A stretch of DNA of 13,277 nucleotides. Origin: VRUE01 sp044867645. GTDB taxonomy: Bacteria > Actinomycetota > Thermoleophilia > Solirubrobacterales > 70-9. Of the stretch, positions 1-6,660 are shown piece after piece. Position numbers and translations under genes: made by a program. The stretch covers positions 1-13,277 of the forward strand of contig JBIOVI010000022.1 in NCBI GenBank assembly GCA_044867645.1, read 5' to 3'. Below the pieces are notes generated by a model that had not been told where the DNA came from, ran no database searches, and was given only the letters and a program-made list of their open reading frames with translations. Within the stretch, counting starts at the first letter, position 1. Each line of letters opens with the position of its first letter.

Positions 1-339
1 GGGATGCGGGACGTCGGATTCGGTGTGGCAGCGCACCACATGGCAGATCGCGTCGGTCTCCCTGATCGAGGCCAGGAACTGGTTGCCGAGCCCCTCCCCT
101 TCGGAGGCCCCTTTGACGAGACCGGCGATGTCGTGGAAGGAGATCGTCGCCGGCACCAGCTCGGAGCTGCGCACCGTCTCCCCGACCTTCTCCAGCCGCT
201 CGTCGGGCACCTGGGCGATCGCCACGTTCGGCTCGATCGTCGTGAACGGGTAGTCGCCGGTCTGCGCGCCGCCCTTGGTCAGGGCATTGAAGAGCGTCGA
301 CTTGCCGGCGTTGGGCAAGCCGACGATTCCGACCTTCAT
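1..339 (-). CDS. ychF: Redox-regulated GTPase/ATPase YchF (OLA1 family), N-terminal part, truncated by window edge
   Basis: The 113 visible codons start MKVGIVGLPNAGKSTLFNAL, which contains the P-loop G1 motif GLPNAGKS at residues 6-13. TGDYPFTTIEPN follows at about residues 27-38, and the G3-like stretch HDIAGLVKGAS with GEGLGNQFL comes after it. This order is diagnostic of YchF, an Obg-related P-loop NTPase that prefers ATP, associates with ribosomes and is linked to oxidative-stress control. Full-length family members are about 360 residues, so roughly two thirds of the protein (the coiled coil and TGS domain) lies outside the window. The ATG at 337-339 is supported by an AGGAGG site 9 nt upstream. 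The PAP2 phosphatase gene lies 91 nt upstream on the same strand. Family identity is very secure; the physiological role is known only from relatives. Confidence 0.96.
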   Translation of the reverse strand, partial: MKVGIVGLPNAGKSTLFNALTKGGAQTGDYPFTTIEPNVAIAQVPDERLEKVGETVRSSELVPATISFHDIAGLVKGASEGEGLGNQFLASIRETDAICHVVRCHTESDVPHP

Positions 340-348
340 CAGGCGCCG

Positions 349-354
349 CCTCCT
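349..354 (-). promoter_or_regulatory. Shine-Dalgarno site of ychF
   Basis: The minus strand reads AGGAGG, 9 nt before the ychF ATG. It is one of only three clear ribosome binding sites in the window and fixes the ychF start. Confidence 0.8.
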
Positions 355-365
355 CTGCTCCCGTA

Positions 366-397
366 GGGGACCAAAGAATCAGATATGGATGGTCCCC
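366..397. repeat. Inverted repeat between the PAP2 gene and ychF
   Basis: GGGGACCA (366-373) and TGGTCCCC (390-397) form a perfect 8-bp stem with a 16-nt AT-rich loop. It lies in the 91-nt gap downstream of the phosphatase stop and about 27 nt upstream of the ychF start. There is no U-tract. It could end phosphatase transcription or fold in the ychF leader; the sequence does not decide. Confidence 0.45.
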
Positions 398-430
398 CAC
401 TCCCGCGTCCGGGGGCGGCTTCCTTGCCGT

Positions 431-925
431 TCATAGCGAAAGCGGAACCAACAGTCCCAGGAGAGTGCCAAGCAGTGCGCCTGCGACGACATCCGATGGG
501 TAGTGCATCCCGAGGTAGGGACGCCCCAGGGCGAGGGCGGCGGCGAGCAGGAAAGCGAGGGCGGCGATCGGCTCGACTCGGGTCATCGCCGTGGCGACGG
601 CGAACGAAGAAGTGGCGTGGGCGGAGGGAAAGCTCAGCGTGCTGGGTGCGCCACCGAGCGGCGGCAGGCCCTCCAGCTCCGGCCTTGGGCGCCTGACGAT
701 CAGCTTGACGACGTAGTTGAAGCCGATCGCGACCGGGGCCAGCGCCGCGCAGATCAGCCAGGCTTCGCGCTGCGAGGGATCGAGCAACGCCAGCAGCACG
801 CCAATTGCCACCCAGAGCGTCCCGTTGTTGCCGGTCCTGCCGAGCGCCTTCGCGGCGCGCTCAACCGCGGGCGAGTGCCCACGGGTCCGCATCGCGCGCA
901 GCAGTCTGAGATCGGCGGTCTCCAC
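431..925 (-). CDS. PAP2-family (type 2 phosphatidic acid) membrane phosphatase
   Basis: This is a small membrane protein carrying all three parts of the PAP2 phosphatase signature. In numbering from an upstream ATG at 982, these are K93-x6-R100-P101 (KLIVRRPRP), PSAH at 119-122 (the usual PSGH with Ala for Gly), and R154-x5-H160-x3-D164 (RPYLGMHYPSD). Hydrophobic helices flank these motifs. Relatives dephosphorylate phosphatidic acid, undecaprenyl pyrophosphate or other lipid phosphates through a phospho-His intermediate; the substrate here cannot be told. I chose the GTG at 923-925 (164 aa, starting VETADLRLL) because homologous alignment begins about there and it avoids overlap with the divergent gene. 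An ATG at 956-958 (175 aa) would overlap that gene by 7 nt and cannot be excluded. Neither start has a clear Shine-Dalgarno site. Confidence 0.88.
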   Translation of the reverse strand: METADLRLLRAMRTRGHSPAVERAAKALGRTGNNGTLWVAIGVLLALLDPSQREAWLICAALAPVAIGFNYVVKLIVRRPRPELEGLPPLGGAPSTLSFPSAHATSSFAVATAMTRVEPIAALAFLLAAALALGRPYLGMHYPSDVVAGALLGTLLGLLVPLSL

Positions 926-935
926 GGCGGGGCAG

Positions 936-941
936 GATAAT
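936..941 (+). promoter_or_regulatory. Possible -10 element (GATAAT) in the divergent gap
   Basis: GATAAT matches five of six bases of the TATAAT consensus and lies in the 26-nt gap between two divergent genes. A start site 7 nt downstream (about 948) would give the BtrH-like gene an almost leaderless mRNA with its ATG at 952. No -35 box is visible. The reverse complement ATTATC is a poorer candidate for the opposite gene. Confidence 0.3.
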
Positions 942-951
942 CCGCTTGCCG

Positions 952-1920
952 ATGCCATCAGTCCCCGGCTATGTCCACACACCCGGCAATCACTGCGGCT
1001 CGACCGCGCTCCGCAACCTGCTCGGCTTCCACGGCATCGAGATCAGCGAGGAGATGGCCTTCGGCCTCGGCGCGGGGGCGTGCTTCTACTACGTCGCCTT
1101 GGAACAGGCATCGCCGACTCGCTGGTTCAACGGCCGCACCGCGCGGCTCGAGGAGACCTTCGGCGAGCTGACCGGGGCGGCGCTCGAGCTGCGCACCTTC
1201 GAGCCGGGCGACGGCGGCGCCTGGGAAGCCGCCCGTGCCGAAGTCGACGCGGGCAACCCCGTCCTCCTCCTCACCGACCTCTACTACCTCGACCACTACG
1301 GCAACTCGGCCCACTTCCCCGGCCACGCCGTCGTCCTCGCCGGCTACGACGAGGAGATGGCGCACCTCTCCGACACCGCCTTCGAGGAGCTGCAGACGAC
1401 CCGGCTCGAGAGCCTCGACAAGGCTCGCCACAGCGAGCACCCCGCATATCCGCTCGCCGGCCACATGTTCACCGCCTCGGGCGAGGTCTCGCCCGCGCGG
1501 TTGCGCGAGGCGATCCCGGCGGCGATCGAGCGCGCCGCCACGGCGATGGTGGAACCGGAGTTCCGTGACTTCTCCGGCCTCGACGCGGTGCGCCGGCTTG
1601 CCACCGAGGCCGGCTCCTGGCCCGAGGTCGCCCAGGACTGGCAGTGGTGCGCCCGCTTCGGCTACCAGGTGATCGAGCGGCGCGGCACCGGCGGCGGCGC
1701 TTTCCGCCTGATGTACTCGCGTTTTCTCGAAGAAGCGGGGCGGCCGGAGGCATCGCTGGCCGCGGACGCGGCCGCCGCCTGGACCGAGCTGGCAGAGGCC
1801 TTTCGCACGGCCAGCGAGCATGACGATCCCGACCCGGATCTCTGGCGGGAGATAGACAAAGCGGCCAACCGCGTAGCCACGATGGAGGACCGCCTCTGGA
1901 CCTCTCTGGCCATTCCGTAG
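952..1920 (+). CDS. BtrH N-terminal domain / DUF4872 protein, orphan
   Basis: The 322-residue protein has two recognisable halves. Residues 1 to about 150 resemble the BtrH N-terminal domain: NHCGSTALRNLLGFHG with a candidate nucleophile Cys15, ISEEMAFGLGAG, and GHAVVLAGYD with a candidate His125. This arrangement is like C39-type papain-fold enzymes. About residues 205-270 (FSGLDAVRRLA, then the GTGGGAFRLMYSRFLEEA stretch) match DUF4872, which commonly follows BtrH_N. In butirosin synthesis BtrH transfers an acyl chain from a carrier protein to the aminoglycoside. No carrier protein, ligase or other biosynthetic gene is nearby, so the substrate here is unknown. The ATG at 952 is preferred over an in-frame TTG at 946. 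The gene stands alone on its strand, divergent from the phosphatase and 97 nt before the next gene. Family call is fairly secure; function is not. Confidence 0.85.
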   Translation: MPSVPGYVHTPGNHCGSTALRNLLGFHGIEISEEMAFGLGAGACFYYVALEQASPTRWFNGRTARLEETFGELTGAALELRTFEPGDGGAWEAARAEVDAGNPVLLLTDLYYLDHYGNSAHFPGHAVVLAGYDEEMAHLSDTAFEELQTTRLESLDKARHSEHPAYPLAGHMFTASGEVSPARLREAIPAAIERAATAMVEPEFRDFSGLDAVRRLATEAGSWPEVAQDWQWCARFGYQVIERRGTGGGAFRLMYSRFLEEAGRPEASLAADAAAAWTELAEAFRTASEHDDPDPDLWREIDKAANRVATMEDRLWTSLAIP

Positions 1921-2003
1921 TTATCCCGACTGGAGTCCGAGAGCTCCGTGGTGTACCGTTTTTAACTGCGGGAGGCGGGTAGTTACTTTGAAACCCGTCT
2001 TTT

Positions 2004-2011
2004 GAGGAGAG
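2004..2011 (+). promoter_or_regulatory. Shine-Dalgarno site of the 950-aa secreted protein
   Basis: GAGGAGAG lies 6 nt before the ATG at 2018. It is a strong site in a window where most starts lack one, and it decides the start of the signal-peptide reading frame. I found no convincing -10/-35 pair in the 97-nt gap upstream. Confidence 0.8.
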
Positions 2012-2017
2012 TCCCAT

Positions 2018-4870
2018 ATGAGAGGTTCGCGAGGCCCACTTGGGCTGCTAGCGCTCACCGCCGCGTTTGTCGTACTCGCATTTGGAGCATCCAGCGCCCA
2101 GGCCACTTTTGGAATCGCGAAATGGGAAGCGCTGACGTGCAAAGAAAACGTCGACACCCCGCTGGTCCCCGGTCTCGGAGGGGCGATTGAAGCCCCGTTT
2201 CCAATAGCGAAAGACCCGGGTCAGTGCACTGACGCAACCCCGGAAAAACTGTATACCCAGGCCGCCGGCCACCCACCTTTCGGCATCACCGATTTCACCT
2301 TGAACACGTTGACGATGCCCGCAACCGAAGGCTTCCCGGACAAATTCGTTAAAGAAATCGTTGTCGACACCCCTGAAGGCCTTGGAGTGAACCCCGAGGC
2401 CACGCCGGTCAAGTGCACGGTTGCGGAACTGAGCGCAGTACCTCCGACCTGCTCTAACGCGTCTCTCGTCGGCTTCAACTACCTCACGGTCGCCACGCAG
2501 GCGCCTCCATGCCTTGAACCCGGCCCAGTTCCCTGCAAAAACCTGCGGGTGAAACTCCCCGTCTACAACCTGGTGTCCTTCGACGGGGTCCCGTCAATGG
2601 TCGGATTCCCGACCAGCGCCCCCGGTGAACCGACGATCATCGTCGGGGACCTCGATCCGGGAGATCAGCACGTCAGGTTCACGATCAGCGACATCCACGC
2701 ACCCGATGGAACCCCAGCACACCCGCCGATCGTCGGATCCCGCCTCGTCTTCAACGGCAACTTCACCCCCGGCTTCAGCGAAAACTACCTGACGATGCCG
2801 AGCAACTGCGCCGGCGGGCAGACCTCAATCCTCACCGTCAAATCGCAGGAAGGAGCTGAAGACGCCGCCAGTTACACGACGAAAGTCGGGGCCAGCGGCT
2901 GCGACACGGTTCCGTTCAACGTGGACCTCGACGCGTCGTCCAGCGGCGCTACCGACTCTCCGGAACCGGCCACCGTCGATGTGCAGATGCCGGACCAGCT
3001 CAAACCCCTCGAACCGGTCGCCAACTCGCACCTGCTGACCGCGAAGGTGACGCTGCCGGAAGGCGCCGGCCTCAACCCCTCGCTCGCGAACGGACTGACG
3101 CCGTGCACGGACGCCCAGTACAAGAAGGGCACCGATGACCCGATCGAATGCCCGGGCTCATCGCGGATCGGTTCGGTCGAGGTCGAGACCAACGCTCTCG
3201 ACCAGCCCCTGGGCGGTGACGTCTACGTCGCCCAGCCACTCAGCCAGGAACCGAAATCGGGCAATCAGTTCCGGGTCTTCATCCACGCGTTCAACACGCG
3301 CTACGGCGTCAACGTACGCCTGGTCGGACATGTGTTCCCGAACCTCGACACCGGTCAGCTGACCGTCGTCGTGCCGGAAAACCCGCAGGCCCCGTTCAAC
3401 TCGTTCAAAGTCCATGTCGACGGAGGGGCGAGGGGAGCACTGACGTCTCCCGACACCTGCGGGCCGCACACTACGACCGCCTTGTTCACCCCATGGTCGA
3501 GGCCGAACGAAGAAGTGCCGCCCACCAGCGGCAACCCGCAGTTCACCCTCAACACGGCCCCGGGCGGCGGGCCCTGCCCGAAAACCCTCGCAGAGCGCCC
3601 GTTCAGCCCGACCTACCGCGCGGGAACGCTGCAGTCGAAAGCTGGAGCCTTCAGTCCGTTCGAGCTGCACATCACGCGGCCCGACGGCGCCCAGGAGATC
3701 CGCAAAGTGGAAGCGACGCTGCCGCCCGGCATGGTCGCCAAGCTGAAAGGCGTCGCGTACTGCCCGCAGGAGAGCATCGACGCGGCCAGCGCCCAGTCGG
3801 GTGCGGCCGAGATCGCGAAACCGAGCTGCCCGAGCAGCAGTCTGCTCGGCACGGTCGACATCGCCGCGGGGTCCGGGCCAGCCCCGTTCAACACCAAAGG
3901 CAACGTCTATATGGCCGGGCCCTACAAAGGCGCCCCGCTCAGCATGGTCTTCGCGACCCCAGCGGTCGCCGGACCCTATGACCTCGGCACCGTCGTGGTC
4001 CGGGCCGCGGTGTTCGTCGACCCCGAAACGGCCGAAGTCCACGCCGTCTCGGATCCGATCCCGTACATATTCGGGGGCGTAAAGCTCGACCTGCGGTCGA
4101 TCGATATCGCGATCAACCGCAACGAGTTCACGCTCAATCCGACGACCTGTCGCGAACCGTTCTCGGTCCGCTCGTCGATCTTCGGCGGCGGCGGCAACCC
4201 GGCAAACCCGGCGAGCTGGTTCGAGACGAAAGCGGCGAGCGCGTTCAGGGCGAGCGAATGCAAAGCACTCCAGTTCAAACCGAAGTTCTTCGCCCGCATC
4301 CTCGGTGGCAAAGGCCAAACGCAGCGCGCCGACAATCCGAAGTTCCGGGCGATCCTCGAAGCCCGTAAAGGCGATGCCAATCTGCGGCGGGCGGCGTTCA
4401 TCCTGCCGCGGGCGACGATCCTCGATCAGGCACACATCAAAACCATCTGCACGAAAGTTCAGCTGGCGGCTAACCAGTGCCCGAAGAACTCGATCTACGG
4501 CAACGCCAAGGCGACCTCGCCGTTGCTCGACGAAAAGTTGGCGGGGCCGGTCTACTTGACCTCGTCCGAACACGAACTGCCGGATCTGCTGGTCGACCTG
4601 AAGGGCCAGGTCAACATCCGGTTGCGCGGCGTGATCAGCTCCGAGCACGGCCGCCTCAAGACGGTGTTCCCAACCACCCCGGACGTCGCGGTGAGCAAGT
4701 TCACCCTCACCATGAAGGGCGGCGGCAAGGGCCTGCTGGTCAACTCGCGCAGCCTCTGCTCGAGACCGACCAACGGCTTCCTCAACCTGAAAGCCCAGAA
4801 CAGCAGGCGACTTAAGAAAAACAACCTGCGACTCAACATCCCGGCCTGCGGTAATAAAAAAGGCCGGTAG
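2018..4870 (+). CDS. Large secreted protein with four diverged Cys-patterned repeats, unknown function
   Basis: The 950-residue protein opens with a classical signal peptide: basic RGSR, a hydrophobic stretch at 8-23, and a probable AQA cleavage site near residue 29. The mature part consists of four diverged copies of one module, at about residues 88-297, 335-490, 545-720 and 775-918. Each copy has a TLPxG-like strand, then a first Cys (133, 363, 582, 811), a second Cys followed by a S-(L/I)-x-G turn (145, 378, 604, 821), a VY strand (182, 402, 630, 845), and a closing P/S-x-x-C (264, 481, 711, 914). The composition (Pro, Gly, Thr, Val, few helix formers) suggests beta-sandwich domains held by disulfides. 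There is no LPXTG signal or C-terminal membrane segment; the tail is basic (KKNNLRLN, NKKGR). I associate such proteins with Thermoleophilia but know no function. Lys is mostly AAA here, unlike its neighbours. Confidence 0.9.
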   Translation: MRGSRGPLGLLALTAAFVVLAFGASSAQATFGIAKWEALTCKENVDTPLVPGLGGAIEAPFPIAKDPGQCTDATPEKLYTQAAGHPPFGITDFTLNTLTMPATEGFPDKFVKEIVVDTPEGLGVNPEATPVKCTVAELSAVPPTCSNASLVGFNYLTVATQAPPCLEPGPVPCKNLRVKLPVYNLVSFDGVPSMVGFPTSAPGEPTIIVGDLDPGDQHVRFTISDIHAPDGTPAHPPIVGSRLVFNGNFTPGFSENYLTMPSNCAGGQTSILTVKSQEGAEDAASYTTKVGASGCDTVPFNVDLDASSSGATDSPEPATVDVQMPDQLKPLEPVANSHLLTAKVTLPEGAGLNPSLANGLTPCTDAQYKKGTDDPIECPGSSRIGSVEVETNALDQPLGGDVYVAQPLSQEPKSGNQFRVFIHAFNTRYGVNVRLVGHVFPNLDTGQLTVVVPENPQAPFNSFKVHVDGGARGALTSPDTCGPHTTTALFTPWSRPNEEVPPTSGNPQFTLNTAPGGGPCPKTLAERPFSPTYRAGTLQSKAGAFSPFELHITRPDGAQEIRKVEATLPPGMVAKLKGVAYCPQESIDAASAQSGAAEIAKPSCPSSSLLGTVDIAAGSGPAPFNTKGNVYMAGPYKGAPLSMVFATPAVAGPYDLGTVVVRAAVFVDPETAEVHAVSDPIPYIFGGVKLDLRSIDIAINRNEFTLNPTTCREPFSVRSSIFGGGGNPANPASWFETKAASAFRASECKALQFKPKFFARILGGKGQTQRADNPKFRAILEARKGDANLRRAAFILPRATILDQAHIKTICTKVQLAANQCPKNSIYGNAKATSPLLDEKLAGPVYLTSSEHELPDLLVDLKGQVNIRLRGVISSEHGRLKTVFPTTPDVAVSKFTLTMKGGGKGLLVNSRSLCSRPTNGFLNLKAQNSRRLKKNNLRLNIPACGNKKGR
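4841..4867. repeat. Inverted repeat at the 3' end of the secreted-protein gene
   Basis: CCGGCCT (4841-4847) and AGGCCGG (4861-4867) form a perfect 7-bp stem around a 13-nt A-rich loop, ending just before the TAG. It lies 14 nt before the stronger terminator hairpin and may fold together with it at the mRNA 3' end. Confidence 0.4.
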
Positions 4871-4881
4871 CAAGCGGCGGC

Positions 4882-4916
4882 GGCACCGGGGCGGTCTCCG
4901 AGCCCGCCCCGGTGCC
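4882..4916 (+). terminator. Strong hairpin terminator after the secreted-protein gene
   Basis: GGCACCGGGGCGG and CCGCCCCGGTGCC form a perfect 13-bp stem with a 9-nt loop, starting 11 nt after the stop codon. There is no U-tract, as is common for hairpin terminators in GC-rich actinobacteria. It separates the secreted-protein gene from the glycosylase gene 25 nt downstream. Confidence 0.75.
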
Positions 4917-4941
4917 CAAGCCGTTCGCGATGCTTTGAGCG

Positions 4942-5733
4942 ATGGCAGAGGGCGACACGATTCTCCGCGCCGCGCGGCGGATCGAGGAGGCGATCGGCGG
5001 CGAGAAGCTGGCCGTCAAGGCCGGTAACGGCCGCGGCCGGGCGGCCGGCGTCGAGCGTCTCGACGGTCGGCGGCTAGATCGGGTCGAAGCGCGGGGCAAG
5101 CACCTGCTTCTCCACTTCGACCAGGTTGTGCTTCACAGCCATCTCGGCATGAACGGCTCCTGGCAGATCTACCGGCGCGGAGAGCGTTGGCGGAAGCCGG
5201 CCTCATCCGCCTGGGTGACGCTGATCGGCTCGAGGCTCGAAGCGGTGCAGTTCGGAGGGCCGACCTTGAGGCTGCTCCCCGCATCCCAGCTGCGCGGTGA
5301 CCCAATCCTGGGGCGATTGGGGCCGGACATCCTGGCGCCAGAGCTCGATCTCGCGGACGCCGTTCGTTCACTTCAGGCGGTTCCGAATCGCCAACTCGGC
5401 GATGCGCTGCTCGACCAGCGCCTGGTCGCCGGCATCGGCAACATCTTCAAGAGCGAGGCCTGCTTCGCCGCTAGAGTCGATCCGTGGCGCTCGGTCGGCG
5501 AGCACGCCAATAGCGATCTGGAAGAGATCCTGGCTGCCGCGCGGCGCTTGATGCAGACCTCGGTCGTCGGCGACCGCCCCAAGCCCGCGGTCTACGGGCG
5601 CGCAGGCCGGCCCTGTCCGTCTTGCGGTGCCACGATCGTCGCACGGGGGCAGGGAGAAGCCAATCGCCGCACTTACTGGTGCCCTCGCTGCCAGTTTGGC
5701 CCCGGCGCGGGCAGGGTAGTAGCGAGGTCGTGA
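4942..5733 (+). CDS. Fpg/Nei-family DNA glycosylase (Nei2-like) with Ala at position 2
   Basis: This 263-residue protein matches the endonuclease VIII-like branch of the Fpg/Nei family, closest in feel to mycobacterial Nei2. It has AEGDT at the N-terminus, RGKHLLLHF with Lys53, HSHLGMNGSW at 65-74, the helix-two-turn-helix LLDQRLVAGIGNIFKSEACF at 157-175 and a zinc finger with Cys225, Cys228, Cys247 and Cys250. Such enzymes excise oxidised pyrimidines or purines and nick the abasic site through a Schiff base on the N-terminal amine of Pro2. Here codon 2 is GCA (Ala), while Glu3 and Lys53 are kept. No alternative start codon in frame restores Pro. Human NEIL3 works with Val2, so activity is still possible. 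There is no clear Shine-Dalgarno site. The stop overlaps the start of the next gene, implying coupled translation. Confidence 0.9.
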   Translation: MAEGDTILRAARRIEEAIGGEKLAVKAGNGRGRAAGVERLDGRRLDRVEARGKHLLLHFDQVVLHSHLGMNGSWQIYRRGERWRKPASSAWVTLIGSRLEAVQFGGPTLRLLPASQLRGDPILGRLGPDILAPELDLADAVRSLQAVPNRQLGDALLDQRLVAGIGNIFKSEACFAARVDPWRSVGEHANSDLEEILAAARRLMQTSVVGDRPKPAVYGRAGRPCPSCGATIVARGQGEANRRTYWCPRCQFGPGAGRVVARS

Positions 5734-5987
5734 CGATCGCCGGCGCAATCTTCCTCATAGCGGTGGGGGCGATCCTTCGCTACGCGACCAACCTTCATCT
5801 CGAGGGCGTCAGCATCGACACGGTTGGGCTGATCCTGATGATCGCCGGCGCGGTCGGGCTTCTGCTCTCTTTCTTCCAAGAGGCGATCTGGTCGGATCGG
5901 CTGAGGCGGCGCGAAGCAATTGCCGAAGAACGGCGTGCGGCACCGCCGGTCGCCGAAGAACGGCGCGAACCGCCGCCGCGTTACTAG
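5730..5987 (+). CDS. Small two-helix membrane protein, DUF6458-like
   Basis: The 85-residue product begins VTIAGAIFLIAVGAILRYA (hydrophobic, about 2-18), then HLEGVSIDTVGLILMIAGAV with a second hydrophobic segment at about 28-46. It ends in a charged tail rich in Arg, Glu and Pro, including a near-duplicate VAEERR / IAEERR. The FLIAVGAIL-x(n)-VGLILMIAGAVGLLLS layout is that of DUF6458, a short actinobacterial membrane family without known function. The GTG at 5730 overlaps the TGA of the glycosylase gene (GTGA), so the two are probably translationally coupled. A longer reading frame starting at 5622 would run through the glycosylase zinc-finger region and would not begin with a membrane helix, so I reject that start. 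The functional link to DNA repair is only positional. Confidence 0.8.
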   Translation: MTIAGAIFLIAVGAILRYATNLHLEGVSIDTVGLILMIAGAVGLLLSFFQEAIWSDRLRRREAIAEERRAAPPVAEERREPPPRY

Positions 5988-6010
5988 CCACTGCCACCCG
6001 CGGTACTAGG

Positions 6011-6034
6011 CCCCGCCCAACCGCTCAGGCGGGG
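6011..6034. terminator. Bidirectional hairpin between convergent genes
   Basis: CCCCGCC (6011-6017) and GGCGGGG (6028-6034) form a perfect 7-bp stem with a 10-nt loop. It sits between the convergent DUF6458-like and methyltransferase genes and overlaps the methyltransferase stop codon (6025-6027). There is no U-tract on either side. Confidence 0.5.
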
Positions 6035-6660
6035 GACAGGCGGGCAAAGTAGGCGAACCAGTTGCCGGAATGGCTGTCGTAGACAAGGCCCGCTTCGGCG
6101 GCCTGACGCTTGAGCGAGCCGAGGGTGGTGAAGTGGGGGTCGCCAAACAGCTCGCCGACCACCAGGCGCCCACCCGGCTTGAGGACGCGGCGAATCTCGC
6201 GCAGGGCGGCCACCGGGTCCGGGATCTCGCCCAGAACGGCCGTCAGCACCACCGCGTCCATCGAGTCGTCCTCGTAGGGAAGGGCGGTGGCGTCGCCCTG
6301 GGTGGGGACAACGTTGGTCAGGCCTCGCTCGGCGGCACGGCGCATGACGTGATCGAGAAACTCCTGCTGGAGGTCGAAGATCTCAACCACCCCAGCCTCG
6401 GACGCCTCGTCTTGGCCGCCTTCATCCAGCCAAACCGCCATATCGAGCGTGTAGTAGCCGACACCCGGGCCGATCTCCAGGAGCCGCTCGCCGGGCTGCG
6501 GGAGCAGAACCTCGCGCAGCCGGTCGCGGGTGATGACTGGGTGCGGGGCTTCGACCCAGAAGCGCTGACCGTAGGGGCAGGCCGAGGGATTCTTGCGCCA
6601 CCACAGAGCCGCAGCGAGGGTTGCCACCCCAGCCGCGCCGAGCAAGCTGCGGGCTCGCAT
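6025..6660 (-). CDS. Class I SAM-dependent methyltransferase with N-terminal membrane anchor
   Basis: The 211-residue protein starts with a hydrophobic segment at about 5-21 (LLGAAGVATLAAALWW), likely a membrane anchor. The Rossmann methyltransferase core follows: motif I LLEIGPGVGYYTL at 60-72, an acidic position after the second strand in VEIFDLQQEF (Asp97), GDATALPY at 122-129, and EIRRVLKPGGRLVVGE at 155-170. The last is the UbiE/Methyltransf_11-type post-motif. The acceptor is not evident; the anchor hints at a lipid or quinone-like substrate, but this is inference. A short acidic insertion (about residues 79-91, DEGGQDEASEAG) lies before the second strand. Its ATG overlaps the stop of the upstream small gene by one base (TGATG), so it is the last gene of the DUF1385-mce operon. 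Confidence 0.87.
   Translation of the reverse strand: MRARSLLGAAGVATLAAALWWRKNPSACPYGQRFWVEAPHPVITRDRLREVLLPQPGERLLEIGPGVGYYTLDMAVWLDEGGQDEASEAGVVEIFDLQQEFLDHVMRRAAERGLTNVVPTQGDATALPYEDDSMDAVVLTAVLGEIPDPVAALREIRRVLKPGGRLVVGELFGDPHFTTLGSLKRQAAEAGLVYDSHSGNWFAYFARLSPA

Noticed and set aside
946..948. TTG as the start of the BtrH-like protein
   Set aside because: An ATG two codons downstream (952) gives the same conserved N-terminus and fits better with the possible -10 element at 936-941.
1931..1959. Possible -35/-10 pair (TGGAGT and TACCGT, 17-nt spacing) for the secreted-protein gene
   Set aside because: Each hexamer matches the consensus at only about three positions, which is no better than chance.
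1932..1963. Possible terminator after the BtrH-like gene
   Set aside because: GGAG and CTCC give only a 4-bp stem, and the T-run at 1959-1963 is 11 nt away from it. This is too weak to call.
4403..4417. LPRAT sequence (residues 796-800) in the secreted protein as a sortase signal
   Set aside because: It is not LPXTG, lies 150 residues from the C-terminus within repeat 4, and no hydrophobic segment follows.
3158..4873. 571-codon open frame on the minus strand
   Set aside because: It is antisense to the signal-peptide secreted protein, is rich in Arg, Asp and Gly without recognisable domains, and has no ribosome binding site. Long antisense frames are expected in GC-rich coding DNA.
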